Source: Bryopsis sp. KO-2023
Taxonomy: Eukaryota; Chlorophyta; Ulvophyceae; Bryopsidales; Bryopsidaceae
DNA: 64,000 bases
Assembly (NCBI GenBank): GCA_030272585.1
Contig: BSYQ01000012.1
Coordinates: 124,001-188,000, forward strand
Direction of reading: 5' to 3'
Each line of letters begins with the position of its first letter. Positions within the stretch are counted from its first letter, which is position 1. Shown here one piece after another: positions 1 through 9,463 of the stretch. Both the position numbers and the translations under genes were made by a program. Under the pieces are notes generated by a model, which did not search any database, had not been told where the DNA came from, and saw only the letters and a program-made list of their open reading frames with translations.

Positions 1-469
1 CCCCATCGTAAAATAAGGATTCACTGATGTATCTCAAGCAGTCAGCACTAGGAGGATTTGGGGGAAAGGACTGAGCCACCCCCACCCAACATTCCCAGCC
101 CATTGATCTTATCAATAGTAGCTCTCACCAACTGCTGTAACCCAAACTGACATCAGAATCTGCCAGCTGGTGTGCAGCAAGAATCATGATAGACGTACAA
201 CAGATGGATGACGTGGAGATGGCGGGAAGAGGCAATGTTTTTTACTTTTTGTGGGGGTCCTGCTAGATGGACATGCACACCACCACCACCACCACCACCA
301 CCCAGCCAAGACAATAAACAAAATAGCTGGCTTCAGAAGGTGTGATCAACTTATTATGAGCATTCAACCACTGGGGGGGGTGAAAAAGGTAAACTGATAA
401 AAGGAAATTGTAAGGAAAAAACCCCTGGTGTGACAGTGTTGTTGTGGGCGAAAACAATAGCCAGTACGA
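1..469. other. Non-genic left edge with a CAC microsatellite
   Basis: I see no coding region here. A run of CAC trinucleotides occupies about 276-302 and a G run lies near 374-381. The short open frames across the run are low-complexity by-products. Confidence 0.6.
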
Positions 470-754
470 TGAGGAAACCGAAAATCATTCATCCACAAGA
501 CACGTGCTGAGCTCTATTGTCTCTTCTCACCAGGTGTTCTCATCAAGGCCAAGACCTCAGATTTGGCTCGTTTATTATCGTCAGTTTTGCTGGGTTGCTT
601 TTCAGTGATTCCAGTGATTATCGCTCCGCACAGATTTCACACAGTCTACAGCCTGCAATTGCTTGAACAAGACAAGTAAAATCAAAAAACAAATGAGCAA
701 TGGAAATTATTATTAATCTTAATATCAATATCGGCATTTTTGAATATTGACCTG
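470..754 (+). repeat. Left arm of a window-spanning inverted repeat, first part
   Basis: Read on the plus strand, this stretch matches the reverse complement of about 63500-63760. Shared stretches include GACACGTGCTGAGCTCT, CAGTGATTCCAGTGATTATC and GAGCAATGGAAATT. The match resumes at 3317-3383 and weakly at 19619-19720, so this arm has been split by two later insertions. Divergence between the arms is visible, so it is an old repeat. I see no coding capacity. Confidence 0.8.
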
Positions 755-3316
755 CATCCCAAATTTTCCGCCCCGACTTAAGTCGGGTTTTGAGTTGGGT
801 AAAAGTCGGTACCGACTTTGCCCAACTTAAAGTTATACTTTCGAGTCAAGTGACTTAAGTCGATAAAAAGCTAGGCAGCTCATGTCGCTTGAAAGTTGGG
901 CGACTCATGTTGAGATGGGAGCTGGGTGACTTGAGCCGAAAAACAGTTGGGTAGCTCATGTCGCTCGAACGTCGGGCGACTCATGTTGAGGTGCGAGCTG
1001 GGTGACTTAAGCCGGAAAACAGTTGGGTGACTTTTATTGGGGTGGAAGCTGGGTGGACTGCATTGTCACAATGAAAATGTTACAGGGGCTGCAACAATAA
1101 CACAGACATTTTGGAGAGAGAATCTTACACAAGAATCCATATAATACAATCAATACAAGCATCTTTATGTGAGTTGCAATCCCCAAAACATATTCAAGCC
1201 CAATCACGCACTTCTACAAGATCGTTCAAGTAAAATCTTCTTTCAGATTTCTTGATCCCCCTAATCCAAGCCGAACCATCAGAAAACTCAGCTTTTTTGT
1301 AATCCTTCCCAATTAGCACTTGTTTTCGTATTGCCCGTACATCTATTAAAAAACAAGAATGCTCAAATCCCCTTCCGCTTTTACACTGCTTCATTTCCCA
1401 CTTCAAAGACCTCAATGTGATGGTGCCGTTTCTTTCCCCACTATCTTCAAACCAACGCCCAAGGACCATATTTTTTTGATAATCTCATTGTGCTCACTCT
1501 TTGATGTGAGAGTGACCGTGAGCACAGCAGACACCTGAGTACAATACCCAGACCAAAGGTTTAGTTTAACTCTGCCCGGTTTGAAAATTTCCAAAGGCTA
1601 TTCAATAGCCTAAATACTACAATGATTGTAGTGAATCTTATAAAACACAGAAAAATAAAATGGAAAGAGGAAATGACAGAAACTATAAGCAAAATTACAA
1701 ATTTCAGAAAGGACCATGACACACCCAGCAACTAATCAGCATTATCTGGGCGTTTCTCGAATCCAGCTTGCTGAGTTACCGGGCATAGCAGACACTAAAT
1801 GATAATGCAGTAGGATCTTACCCGTCACCACCTATCCATGATGGCATTATCTCCAGCAGCCTCCACCTCGATGTCGAATGGGCCCAAAGCAATTTTTCTT
1901 GGTGGGCTACTCAGGGTATGATAGCTCCGAATAATGTGTACCGTCGAATCTTCTTGTGGGATACCCAACATTGCCTTAACTTCAATCTGCAAAAAGTGTT
2001 AACCTTCTTAACAAAATATCACAGGGATTATCTCTATGATAAATGACCAATCCTCAAGAACATGCAGTGTACAAGGACAAGAAAAATTGGCAGTAGGACA
2101 AAATATATCACGAAACAACAGGATGAAGTTAGGATAACAAAAGCGACAGAGTACATACCCTGTACCTTGACATCAGCAACATCAGACCAGTTACACAAAG
2201 CGATATCAGGGATGCTGAAGGGAGGAACCTCCCACCAAGTCACAAGTTACAATCACAGGATTGAGCAGCTCTCCTGCAATCTATCACACAGAATTTCAAC
2301 ACCAAGCAGCAGCATCTCCACAAGGCAACCACAACGGAATGGGCTCTCCCAGGAGGATACATTTACAACCTCTTGTAAAGGGTTAGGGGAAGCAGTGAGG
2401 TACATGAACAAAGGAGGCCCTCCTGGGGGTCTACTCACCCTGGAATCGTCGCTGCTCACCATGAAGGCACTCGGGCTTGCACCAGGACACGACCGGACAT
2501 CGGGAGAACGGTCTCCTACCTGCAACACACACACACACACACCACACGCTGAGGACCATTGCCGATACGACGTGGACGGGACATGAGCGTTTGTCCCCGC
2601 AGCTGCGCTGGACGCTCCACCCTGGTCTCTCGGCTACACTGCCGCCCCTGTTTGTTGCGACGTCTGGCTCCGTCGACGAAACCCGACTCCGGCGTCGACA
2701 CTCTTATTATGGTTCCCTGTCTCGTCGATTGCAACACCAAACGATGATGGTACCACAGATGGTTGCTCCGTGACTGGGTATCTGCGTGACGGAATGATGG
2801 CTGGTACGAGGCGCGCTATTTTTGGGATCGTACTGTTCTGGATGCTACATCGTACTTAAGTTACTTAACTTCCCATCGGCGCAAAGTCGGATAACTCTCA
2901 GCCGCCCAAAACGTTGGGTAACTTAAGTAGACAAAATAGTCGCTGACAACCATTTTCTGACTTAAGTTACCTGGCTTCCCATCAACGCAAAGTGGGTTAA
3001 CTCTAAGTCACACATCAAGTTGAATGGCTCAAGTCGATGAATAGTTGGTACTGACAATTTTATCTACTTAAGTCAGTTGACGTCGACTCAAACAAATGTT
3101 GGTCAACTTTTAGTTGGGTGAACAGTTGATCAACATAAGCCGAAAAACAGCTGTTATCGACATATGTTATTGATATGTCACTCGACTTTTTTACAACATA
3201 AGTTGATATCGGCTTTGTACTGACATAAGCCATGTAGCTTTTGATCAACTTTTGGCCGACTTTAAGTCAAAACCAACTTTTTTTTAGCTTAAGTAGGGGT
3301 CGGAAAATTTGGGATG
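755..3316. mobile_element. 2.56-kb non-autonomous DNA transposon with terminal inverted repeats
   Basis: The element starts with CATCCCAAATTTTCCG and ends with its exact reverse complement; the inverted repeat continues imperfectly through ACTTAAG. The dinucleotide TG flanks both sides (753-754 and 3317-3318). The related arm near 63480 has an unfilled site with a single TG, which fits a 2-bp duplication. Both ends carry subterminal repeats. On the left, units rich in GACTTAAGYCG and AGTTGGGTGACTT recur at a period of about 76 bp (881 and 957). On the right, two units lie about 106 bp apart (2869 and 2975). The centre has a CA microsatellite (about 2523-2546) and no recognisable transposase. 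A 91-residue minus-strand frame (1194-1469) looks somewhat protein-like but I do not recognise it. The superfamily is unassigned. Confidence 0.8.
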
Positions 3317-3383
3317 TGAGGTGTGAAAGAAAAAAACAAATGGAACGTATTGGTGCCAAATTGGGACCTATAGTTTCAGGTAG
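3317..3383 (+). repeat. Left inverted-repeat arm, second part
   Basis: This continues the 470-754 repeat after the transposon. AACAAATGGAACGTATTGGT and the following GCCAAATT are shared with the reverse complement of 63410-63450. It ends at element A, whose 4-bp target GTAG lies at 3380-3383. Confidence 0.75.
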
Positions 3384-3668
3384 TGTGGAATAAAGTTTTT
3401 CCAAACTGTTTGATACACTGAAACGAAACGTTCGCAGACAAGTCGCTCCGTTAACTCAAAGCAAATAAGGCGACCTTACAAGAATAACAGTTCCCCTAAA
3501 TATCGTTCCCTCGTCTCTTCCCGAATTCCCAGCCACAACTCCACAACACAGATTCACCACAAGTTTTCTCCCATCACCACAACTCGGCCGTTCAGCCGCA
3601 AACACCCTCGCGTCCCAATTCATCTCATTTACTCCCCCATCTATTCCCGACTCTCTTTTTTCACCACA
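3384..3668 (-). repeat. 3' LTR of element A
   Basis: On the plus strand it begins TGTGGAATAAAG and ends TTTTTTCACCACA. It matches 9054-9135 joined to 19416-19618. Just inside it, the minus strand has a short purine-rich stretch (CAGGGAAGCG) at the expected polypurine-tract position. Confidence 0.92.
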
Positions 3669-3690
3669 CGCTTCCCTGCGCGTTCTTTCT

Positions 3691-4480
3691 TTAACCGTTC
3701 ACAGGAAAAACAAAATCAGAGTGAATCCTGATTACTTGATGCGGCATCGACACTTTCAAAATAGTTCTAGACTCCCTTCCCACAATAAGACCCGGTCCGA
3801 CCCAATAGGGATCAAACTTGTGTTGTTTACGAGTTTCCCTTTTGAAATCGTAAACGTAAACTCTCTGTCCGTTCTTCCATTCTCGTTCCCGTAATCCCTT
3901 GCGATACTTCGCGTTCACCTTTTGCCTGTGAGCCATCATACGTTGAACTGCGACCTTCCACGTAGATGGCCCTGCTTGCCTGAGCTCTGTCGGAGTAAAC
4001 TGCGTCACCCTGTTCACCATAGTATCTAAAGCCTGTTGCGTCTGACCCAATACACTCTCCCAGTCCCGCGTTTTCATCGCCAACATCAGTCGACGAATGC
4101 GACCAATCACATTCTGATTAGCTCGCTCCACGAGACCGTTGGATTTATGCGAATACGGCGGCACATAAATCCTCTCGATATTTCGTGAAATACAAAATCC
4201 AGTAAACGCCCAAGACCAAAAGCAACTAGCATTGTCGGTCATCACGTTTTTTATTTTTCCAAATTTGACCTCCCACTCTTTCAACGCCGTTACAGCTGCC
4301 GCTGCCGAATTAAGCTTACAAGCTCGAACTAGAGTTTGTCTTGTAAGAGCATCAATCAACACTAAAAAAAACTTATTACCCTTCGCAGATTTCTGTACTG
4401 GGCCCACGAAATCTAATGCGACCACCGCATTAGGAGCTGTCGACTGCCGTATATAACCAAAGTCCGCGCAAGGCGTTCGC
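3691..4480 (-). pseudogene. Integrase core of element A, in a different frame from pol
   Basis: This frame encodes the integrase catalytic core and C-terminal region. The first acidic residue is in ALDFVGP, the second in MTDNAS and the third in SNGLVERANQ. The last two are separated by exactly 35 residues, the retroviral D,D(35)E spacing. The C-terminal part (WKNGQRVYVYDFKRE, then PYWVGPGLIVG) looks like the usual SH3-like tail. The HHCC zinc domain that should precede it is in the pol frame and ends shortly before. The change of frame is +1 and falls near 4470-4490, in a short run of T and A. A single-base indel explains it best, making this copy defective unless it is an assembly error. Confidence 0.85.
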
Positions 4481-6547
4481 TTTTTGAAAACGCTGACACA
4501 CCTCACACGCCGACACTCTTTGTTTTATTTCGTCGTGAGAAAAACCCTTCTTCAGCCTCCGTTCACGAGCCCATGATTGGTAAACACCCACATGCCCTTG
4601 ATGCACCTCTTGCCAATCTCTTTCCGTTGGTTTGACTGCCGCTGCATGTACCTTATTTCCTTCTTCAAAACGTGACAATAAGTCAGGCACCACGTTGGCT
4701 GCACCTGGAATAAATCTGACCTCTGGAGCCACTGCTAATATCTTATCAAGCCGCCTCTTGATAAAATCGCTAGTATTAGCCGGATTCATAAAGCTTTGCA
4801 CTGAAGAATTATCAGTCATTACGACCACTGACTGACCGAATATCCAGGGCCTAAACACATCCAGCGATCGCAACACTCCTTCTAATTCTAATTCGTTAGA
4901 CATTTTGTGTCTAAAGGACTTAGCCCACGAACCACTGGCGCATTTTATTATTTTTTGTTTATTTAATAAAACTGCTCCCCACCCAAACTTCGAAGCGTCT
5001 ACGGACACAACAAAAGACTGGGAATTTTTCCCGACATAACCGCACCGAACAGTATGTGCACGCAAAAAAGCCAGGAACTCCCTCCACTTCACCTCACACG
5101 ATAACAATTCTGCCTGCTGTAAACTTTTTAACGCTTTCTGACCTTGAAAAACAAAACGAGCCAACTGATTGAACCATCCTCTCACCGAACGCCACTCTGT
5201 TTTGGTCACTGGCTTTTTCAAAGTTTCCAATTTATTCCAAAGTTTTGCACCTGGCGTCATCCCTCTCGTCGATAATTTTATCCCCAAAAATTCGAATTCG
5301 GTTTGAAAAAAAGCGCATTTTTTATACCCTACAGTCCACCCATCCCTACGCAACTCTTCCAGCAAAATTCGCAAGTCCCTTTTGTGCTGCACCTTATTTT
5401 CCGACAGCAAAATAACGTCATCCAAATAAGACAATATTTGAGAATTCATTCTTTTCTGAGCCCGAACTATAGCGGTTCTAATCGCTCGAGTAAATTCAAA
5501 ACTCGCATTAGAATACCCCTGTGGGAGTCTATTCCACACGTACCACCGATTTTTGCATTGCAGCCCCATAAAACGAGATGCATCAGCATGCATTTTCACT
5601 TGAAAATATGCATCCTTGAGATCAATAGAACTGCCAATCGAAAAAGGTCTAACTCCTGCGATCGAATGCTCAACAGTTGGCAACTGGCAAGGCCTTTTTC
5701 CCACACATGCATTTAATCGTCGAAAATCAGAAACCCATCTAGTCAGGGTACTGTCTTTTTTCGGTATACCAAAAATCGGGATCAGAAAAGGTTCTTCCTG
5801 TACCTCTCGAACGATGCCCTGGCTTTCCCACTCCTGAATTTGAGACCATAATTTTTCCTCCTCCACTGGGCCGCTGAGTAACGACTTGACATGTTCTTGC
5901 GGAGGGGGCAAAAAGTCGAAGGGTAGCGGTCCCACAGTGTGAGACTTGCAGCAGCCCAGAGTATTGGAAAATACCTCGGGGAATTCCCGAATCAACTTCG
6001 CCACTTCAGGGTTCGGTTCTGTAGCCAGGTCTGCCGGGAGGGAGGAAATCTTCCCTGCCAACTCCGAGGGAAGACGGAAAGGACAGGTGGAGGGACGAGA
6101 TGGAATGGGAAACGAGGAGGAGGAGTCGGGGACGACGAAGGAGGACAAGGTGGAACGGGCAGAGCACAGGGTCATCCGGGCAGTGAGGTGGAGGGGGCGG
6201 GAGGTGGTGTTGGTCACAATGCCCCAAATGCGGCAGCCGTCAGACTTGACGCGAAAATGGACGCCACAGAGGGGGAGGGAGTCGACGAGGTCGGAGAGGG
6301 AACCAGGGGGGAGGCGGAGGGGGAGGGGGAGGCTACGGCTGGAATGGGGAGGGAGGACCCAACTGCGCCCGAAGGGGAAGTGGAGACGGAAGTGATGGTA
6401 AAAGGGGACAAAGGGAGGGGTCTCAGTGTAGGTGAGAGGGGGGGAGGGGGGAGGGGAGGGAGGGGGGAGGGGTGGGGAGGGGGGGGGGTCCCGGCGGCCG
6501 GGGGGGGCCACCGGGACAGGGTTCAGTTTTTTTGTGACCGAAGCCAC
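4430..6547 (-). CDS. Pol of element A: RT, RNase H and integrase zinc domain
   Basis: Numbering from the first Met at 6547, the frame has 705 residues. It opens with a proline-rich segment (20-40) and a beta-rich stretch at 50-130 (WGIVTNTTSRPLHLTARM) that resembles part of a dUTPase fold. Reverse transcriptase follows: SIDLKDAYFQ at 307-316, LPQGYSNASF at 341-350, and the catalytic YLDD at 374-377. RNase H residues are D517 (VSVDASKFGWG), E552 (NELELEG), D579 (MTDNSSV) and D622. The integrase zinc motif ends with C681 and C684. The frame then runs out of register in integrase. In vivo this product would be made by -1 frameshifting from Gag-protease, not from its own ATG; the two frames overlap by 25 nt (6523-6547). 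Confidence 0.88.
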   Translation of the reverse strand: MASVTKKLNPVPVAPPGRRDPPPSPPLPPPSPPPSPPLTYTETPPFVPFYHHFRLHFPFGRSWVLPPHSSRSLPLPLRLPPGSLSDLVDSLPLCGVHFRVKSDGCRIWGIVTNTTSRPLHLTARMTLCSARSTLSSFVVPDSSSSFPIPSRPSTCPFRLPSELAGKISSLPADLATEPNPEVAKLIREFPEVFSNTLGCCKSHTVGPLPFDFLPPPQEHVKSLLSGPVEEEKLWSQIQEWESQGIVREVQEEPFLIPIFGIPKKDSTLTRWVSDFRRLNACVGKRPCQLPTVEHSIAGVRPFSIGSSIDLKDAYFQVKMHADASRFMGLQCKNRWYVWNRLPQGYSNASFEFTRAIRTAIVRAQKRMNSQILSYLDDVILLSENKVQHKRDLRILLEELRRDGWTVGYKKCAFFQTEFEFLGIKLSTRGMTPGAKLWNKLETLKKPVTKTEWRSVRGWFNQLARFVFQGQKALKSLQQAELLSCEVKWREFLAFLRAHTVRCGYVGKNSQSFVVSVDASKFGWGAVLLNKQKIIKCASGSWAKSFRHKMSNELELEGVLRSLDVFRPWIFGQSVVVMTDNSSVQSFMNPANTSDFIKRRLDKILAVAPEVRFIPGAANVVPDLLSRFEEGNKVHAAAVKPTERDWQEVHQGHVGVYQSWARERRLKKGFSHDEIKQRVSACEVCQRFQKANALRGLWLYTAVDSS
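6488..6532 (-). promoter_or_regulatory. Programmed -1 ribosomal frameshift signal, element A
   Basis: On the minus strand the Gag-protease frame ends CAA AAA AAC TGA. This contains the canonical slippery heptamer A AAA AAC (6532-6526) in the correct phase, with the stop codon immediately after it. An 8-nt spacer follows, then a strong hairpin (6517-6488). Its outer stem pairs GTCCCGG with CCGGGAC, then come one T-G wobble and an inner GGCC/GGCC stem, with a C6 loop. Slipping back one base enters the pol frame as AAA AAA CTG. Heptamer, spacer and stem all match the known retroviral arrangement. Confidence 0.9.
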
Positions 6548-9054
6548 AACTGACAGAAGGGGAGGTCAGTGGGGAGGGAACAGGGGGAGGAGGCCAGGTT
6601 GTGGAGGACCACCTTGAAGGTACCCGCACGGTCGATGCCCGAAGAAAGCACGTGAAGGTGGTATTTTTGGGCCAGCTGGGGATGGACTTGGACATGGCAC
6701 AAGTCTGCATTGGAGAGGGAGGCGTCAGTGGGCACAGCCAGGGTGGCGCCGGCAGGGATCGTCAGAGGTGAGAGAGTAGACAGAAGGCGCACAGGAGGAG
6801 AGGTGGAGGATGCCCGATCGCAGTGAACGACAGGAGAATGGGGGCGCGTTAACAACCGGCGAGAGCAGTCCACCAAAAAGCCGTGTTGCTCTAAAAATGG
6901 AAAGCCCAAAATGAGAGGCGGCCCCTTCCCTGAAAGCACATATAAGGAAACAGAAAACGTTTCCGTCGCCTTAGGCGAGACTCGAACCTCCAACTCCAGC
7001 TGTCCAAGAATAGGAGCGGATTCGCCATTACCAAACACCACAGTGCGACCACAAGGGCGCATGCGTCCTTCTTGATGTAAGGATTTGACGAGGGCCAGTT
7101 GCACAAAGCTGTGAGTCGCCCCCGTATCCACAAGGGCGGACAGTCGCGTATCATTCGCCCAAAGAGGGACATGCAGCGATTTTTTTTGTTTGCCTTGGAC
7201 ATGATTACACTTCAATGGAGGAGTAGAATCCAAAAGCTGGCAACTGAGCAATTCCACCTGGTCGCCCACATCAGAGGTCGTCGTCGATGATTCCAAAATC
7301 GTTTCCACCACTGGAGCCTCCAACATGGACACATCGCGAGAAGAAGACGACGCAATATCCAAATCCGCGAAAGCCAGCTGGCGGGAAGGCGCCCCATCAT
7401 CCAAAGGTGCAGGGAACGGCGCATTCACGACTGGTCCGCCAGAAATGGGTGCAGTCCAGGAAAACGGAGGCGCAGGGGGAACTTCAACATTCGAAACCAC
7501 AGGTCGAATTGGGGGAGATGACGTAAATGGCGGCTGCTGTAAGACTTGATCCGGAATCGAAAGTCTGGAGAGATCCACATCTCGAAGACGCATTCCCAAA
7601 AACCGTGTGGTCGAAAAAGGAGGCCCGCTGTCCACCACCTCACCCTCATCCACGCGAGAAACTGCCATCGAACCGTTGGTTTGCGAAAAATCCTCTCGCG
7701 CATCATAATATTCAGTGAGAGACGAATTCTCTGCACGGATTACGATCGACGACTGTGGATGTTCGGAACATGGCGCCGTCGTCATAGGAAACAACGCATC
7801 AGCGTCGTCGTCGTTTAACTCGGTCACACGTCCCACCTGGTCCGCATCATCAGATCCCTGGACCGAGTGTTCGTCAATGTAGTCGTCAGGCACCACAGTG
7901 TGATCACGAAAACGCACTTGCTGAATCCCCATATCACGCATGTGACGATGCATGTCCTTATTCCCCAAACGCTGTAGATGTTCCTGAGAAAGCTGTCGAT
8001 AATAGCGACCTGTCGTCACCAACGCTTTCCACGCCGCAACCAGGGACATCGGACCATCGATACGATCAAAATGAATTTTGTCTCCTTCCACGACTGGGGG
8101 TCGTGACTTCCCTCGTTGATATCTCAAGCCCTCCACGTGCTGTTCCCTTTCCAATTCGTCTTCTTTCGCCAAGCCATGCGCCCCCAACTGCAACTGATCC
8201 AAATCCATGTAATCGGGCGCTGGGAGTTTGCCTGGAGAAGTCGACACTGTATTCCAATTAACGTAAGTCACCACCGTTTCCTCCAATTTGTCAAGAGAGC
8301 AATTAGTCAAAGGAGTAACCGCTAAACCTTGTTGGAGGGACGCAGGCAGCTTTCGATATAATATATGTGCCGCACGTTGCACATCCAACTGAGAGGTAGG
8401 ATATGACTGTGCTCTCAAAACGAATCTTTTAACAAAACCTCGTAACGATTCGTGAGGTCCCTTCTTCATGTTCGTCAGTAATCGCTCAACATCCAGTGTT
8501 GTTGGATGTGGCAACGTCTCCTCCAAGCGTTTTCTTAAGCAGGCCCACCGGTGTGACGTCGTAAACCCTCCGCCAGGAACCGTCCCTCCGTGAAATTCGT
8601 TCACCAACTCAGTTGCGTCCTTCTCTGCAATCTCAGCGGCGATCCTGGCGATAACCTGGCCACCCGAGGCGTTCAAGTCGAAATACTTGAGCAGCGCCTT
8701 GAGTCGTGAGCCAAACGAAGTATTGGCTGCAGTCACCACTGCCCACAGCCATTGGTCCAGTTCTCGCGTCCAGGCCGAGTAGCGCTGTTCCCCAGACGAA
8801 GGTCCAGGGTGTTGTTCGACCCCTCCTATCTGAAGAAGAGTTAATAACAGCGCCCTCGAAACCCAACGCAAAAACTCAATAAGTGTTACCGGACGAGGAG
8901 CAAGAGTCGCGCTCCATATTTTTCGTCGCTCCTTGCGACGCAACAGGGTCGACCTTTCGACCAGAATATGTGGCGCGAAAGGGCTCGTCATAGTGAGCCA
9001 AAGAAGCCCATACAACAGGAGTAAAAACCCCAGGGGGTTGCGCTCCGAAACCAT
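6523..9054 (-). CDS. Gag-protease polyprotein of element A
   Basis: I choose the ATG at 9054-9052. It spans the LTR/PBS junction and gives 843 residues; the frame is open 57 nt further into the LTR. A hydrophobic segment (GFLLLLYGLLWLTM, about 9-22) lies near the N-terminus. A 2A-like motif ending GGVEQHPGP follows at about 77-85. A Gag-like helical region comes next (ERLLTNMKKGPHESLRGF and beyond). No CCHC knuckle is visible. The aspartic protease active site LVDTGATHSFV is at about 643, followed by LILGFPFLEQHG. The last 100 residues (SGIDRAGTFKVVLHN, then LPFCQLWL) resemble dUTPase motifs. The frame ends at the frameshift site. Confidence 0.85.
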   Translation of the reverse strand: MVSERNPLGFLLLLYGLLWLTMTSPFAPHILVERSTLLRRKERRKIWSATLAPRPVTLIEFLRWVSRALLLTLLQIGGVEQHPGPSSGEQRYSAWTRELDQWLWAVVTAANTSFGSRLKALLKYFDLNASGGQVIARIAAEIAEKDATELVNEFHGGTVPGGGFTTSHRWACLRKRLEETLPHPTTLDVERLLTNMKKGPHESLRGFVKRFVLRAQSYPTSQLDVQRAAHILYRKLPASLQQGLAVTPLTNCSLDKLEETVVTYVNWNTVSTSPGKLPAPDYMDLDQLQLGAHGLAKEDELEREQHVEGLRYQRGKSRPPVVEGDKIHFDRIDGPMSLVAAWKALVTTGRYYRQLSQEHLQRLGNKDMHRHMRDMGIQQVRFRDHTVVPDDYIDEHSVQGSDDADQVGRVTELNDDDADALFPMTTAPCSEHPQSSIVIRAENSSLTEYYDAREDFSQTNGSMAVSRVDEGEVVDSGPPFSTTRFLGMRLRDVDLSRLSIPDQVLQQPPFTSSPPIRPVVSNVEVPPAPPFSWTAPISGGPVVNAPFPAPLDDGAPSRQLAFADLDIASSSSRDVSMLEAPVVETILESSTTTSDVGDQVELLSCQLLDSTPPLKCNHVQGKQKKSLHVPLWANDTRLSALVDTGATHSFVQLALVKSLHQEGRMRPCGRTVVFGNGESAPILGQLELEVRVSPKATETFSVSLYVLSGKGPPLILGFPFLEQHGFLVDCSRRLLTRPHSPVVHCDRASSTSPPVRLLSTLSPLTIPAGATLAVPTDASLSNADLCHVQVHPQLAQKYHLHVLSSGIDRAGTFKVVLHNLASSPCSLPTDLPFCQLWLRSQKN
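8800..8856 (-). other. 2A-like ribosome-skipping motif within Gag of element A
   Basis: The peptide RALLLTLLQIGGVEQHPGP matches the shape of viral 2A peptides: a leucine-rich helix followed by G(D/G)VExNPGP. Two consensus positions differ (D to G, N to H), while the VE and PGP residues are kept. If active it would release an N-terminal leader of about 84 residues with a hydrophobic segment. Activity with H in place of N is uncertain. Confidence 0.5.
9036..9053 (-). promoter_or_regulatory. Primer binding site of element A
   Basis: On the minus strand TGGTTTCGGAGCGCAACC follows the 5' LTR directly. Its complement ends in CTCCGAAACCA, as expected for a tRNA 3' end with CCA. I cannot name the tRNA. 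Confidence 0.8.
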
Positions 9055-9135
9055 GTGGAATAAAGTTTTTCCAAACTGTTTGATACACTGAAACGAAACG
9101 TTCGCAGACAAGTCGCTCCGTTAACTCAAAGCAAA
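9054..9135 (-). repeat. 5' LTR of element A, inner fragment
   Basis: 82 bp identical to 3384-3465. Its last five bases GCAAA (9131-9135) are the target duplication made by element B and recur at 19411-19415. Confidence 0.92.
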
Positions 9136-9309
9136 TGTTAGGCCCCTGTAGGTTTTAGTGAAGTCGTTGCTGAGTCTGAGACTGGGGTCACACACACTAC
9201 AAACCAGAGAATTAATTTTACAAGGTGTTCTCTCTGAACTTAACCCCCTAGAACCCGTACTAACCCGTACTACACACTCGTACTGCAAAATGAGTGCGAC
9301 AACGTATCA
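9136..9309 (-). repeat. 3' LTR of element B
   Basis: Starts TGTTAGGCCCCTGTAGG and ends GACAACGTATCA on the plus strand. It is identical to the other LTR by eye. Confidence 0.93.
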
Positions 9310-9463
9310 ACTACTCCCCCCCCCCCCCCAAAGGGTGTCCACACCCGTAGAAGAACCCAAAAAGAAAGAAAAATAAAAGAAAAGAAAAGAAAAGAAAAGA
9401 AAACCCCCAAGGAAAAACTGTCTCTGTCCGGCTCTGACTCTCTGGCTCTGGCTCCGCTCTCGC
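9310..9463 (-). promoter_or_regulatory. Polypurine tract and 3' untranslated stretch of element B
   Basis: On the minus strand an uninterrupted G run (complement of the C run around 9316-9330), preceded by AAA-type purines, abuts the 3' LTR as the likely plus-strand primer. An AAAAG microsatellite (about 9358-9405, plus strand) lies in the same stretch. Confidence 0.65.

Noticed and set aside
2062-2586. 174-residue plus-strand frame inside the TIR element
   Set aside because: Ends in a CA microsatellite and has no transposase-like motif.
5939-6553. Plus-strand glycine/arginine-rich frames of 149-204 residues
   Set aside because: Shadows of the proline-rich N-terminal part of pol in element A.
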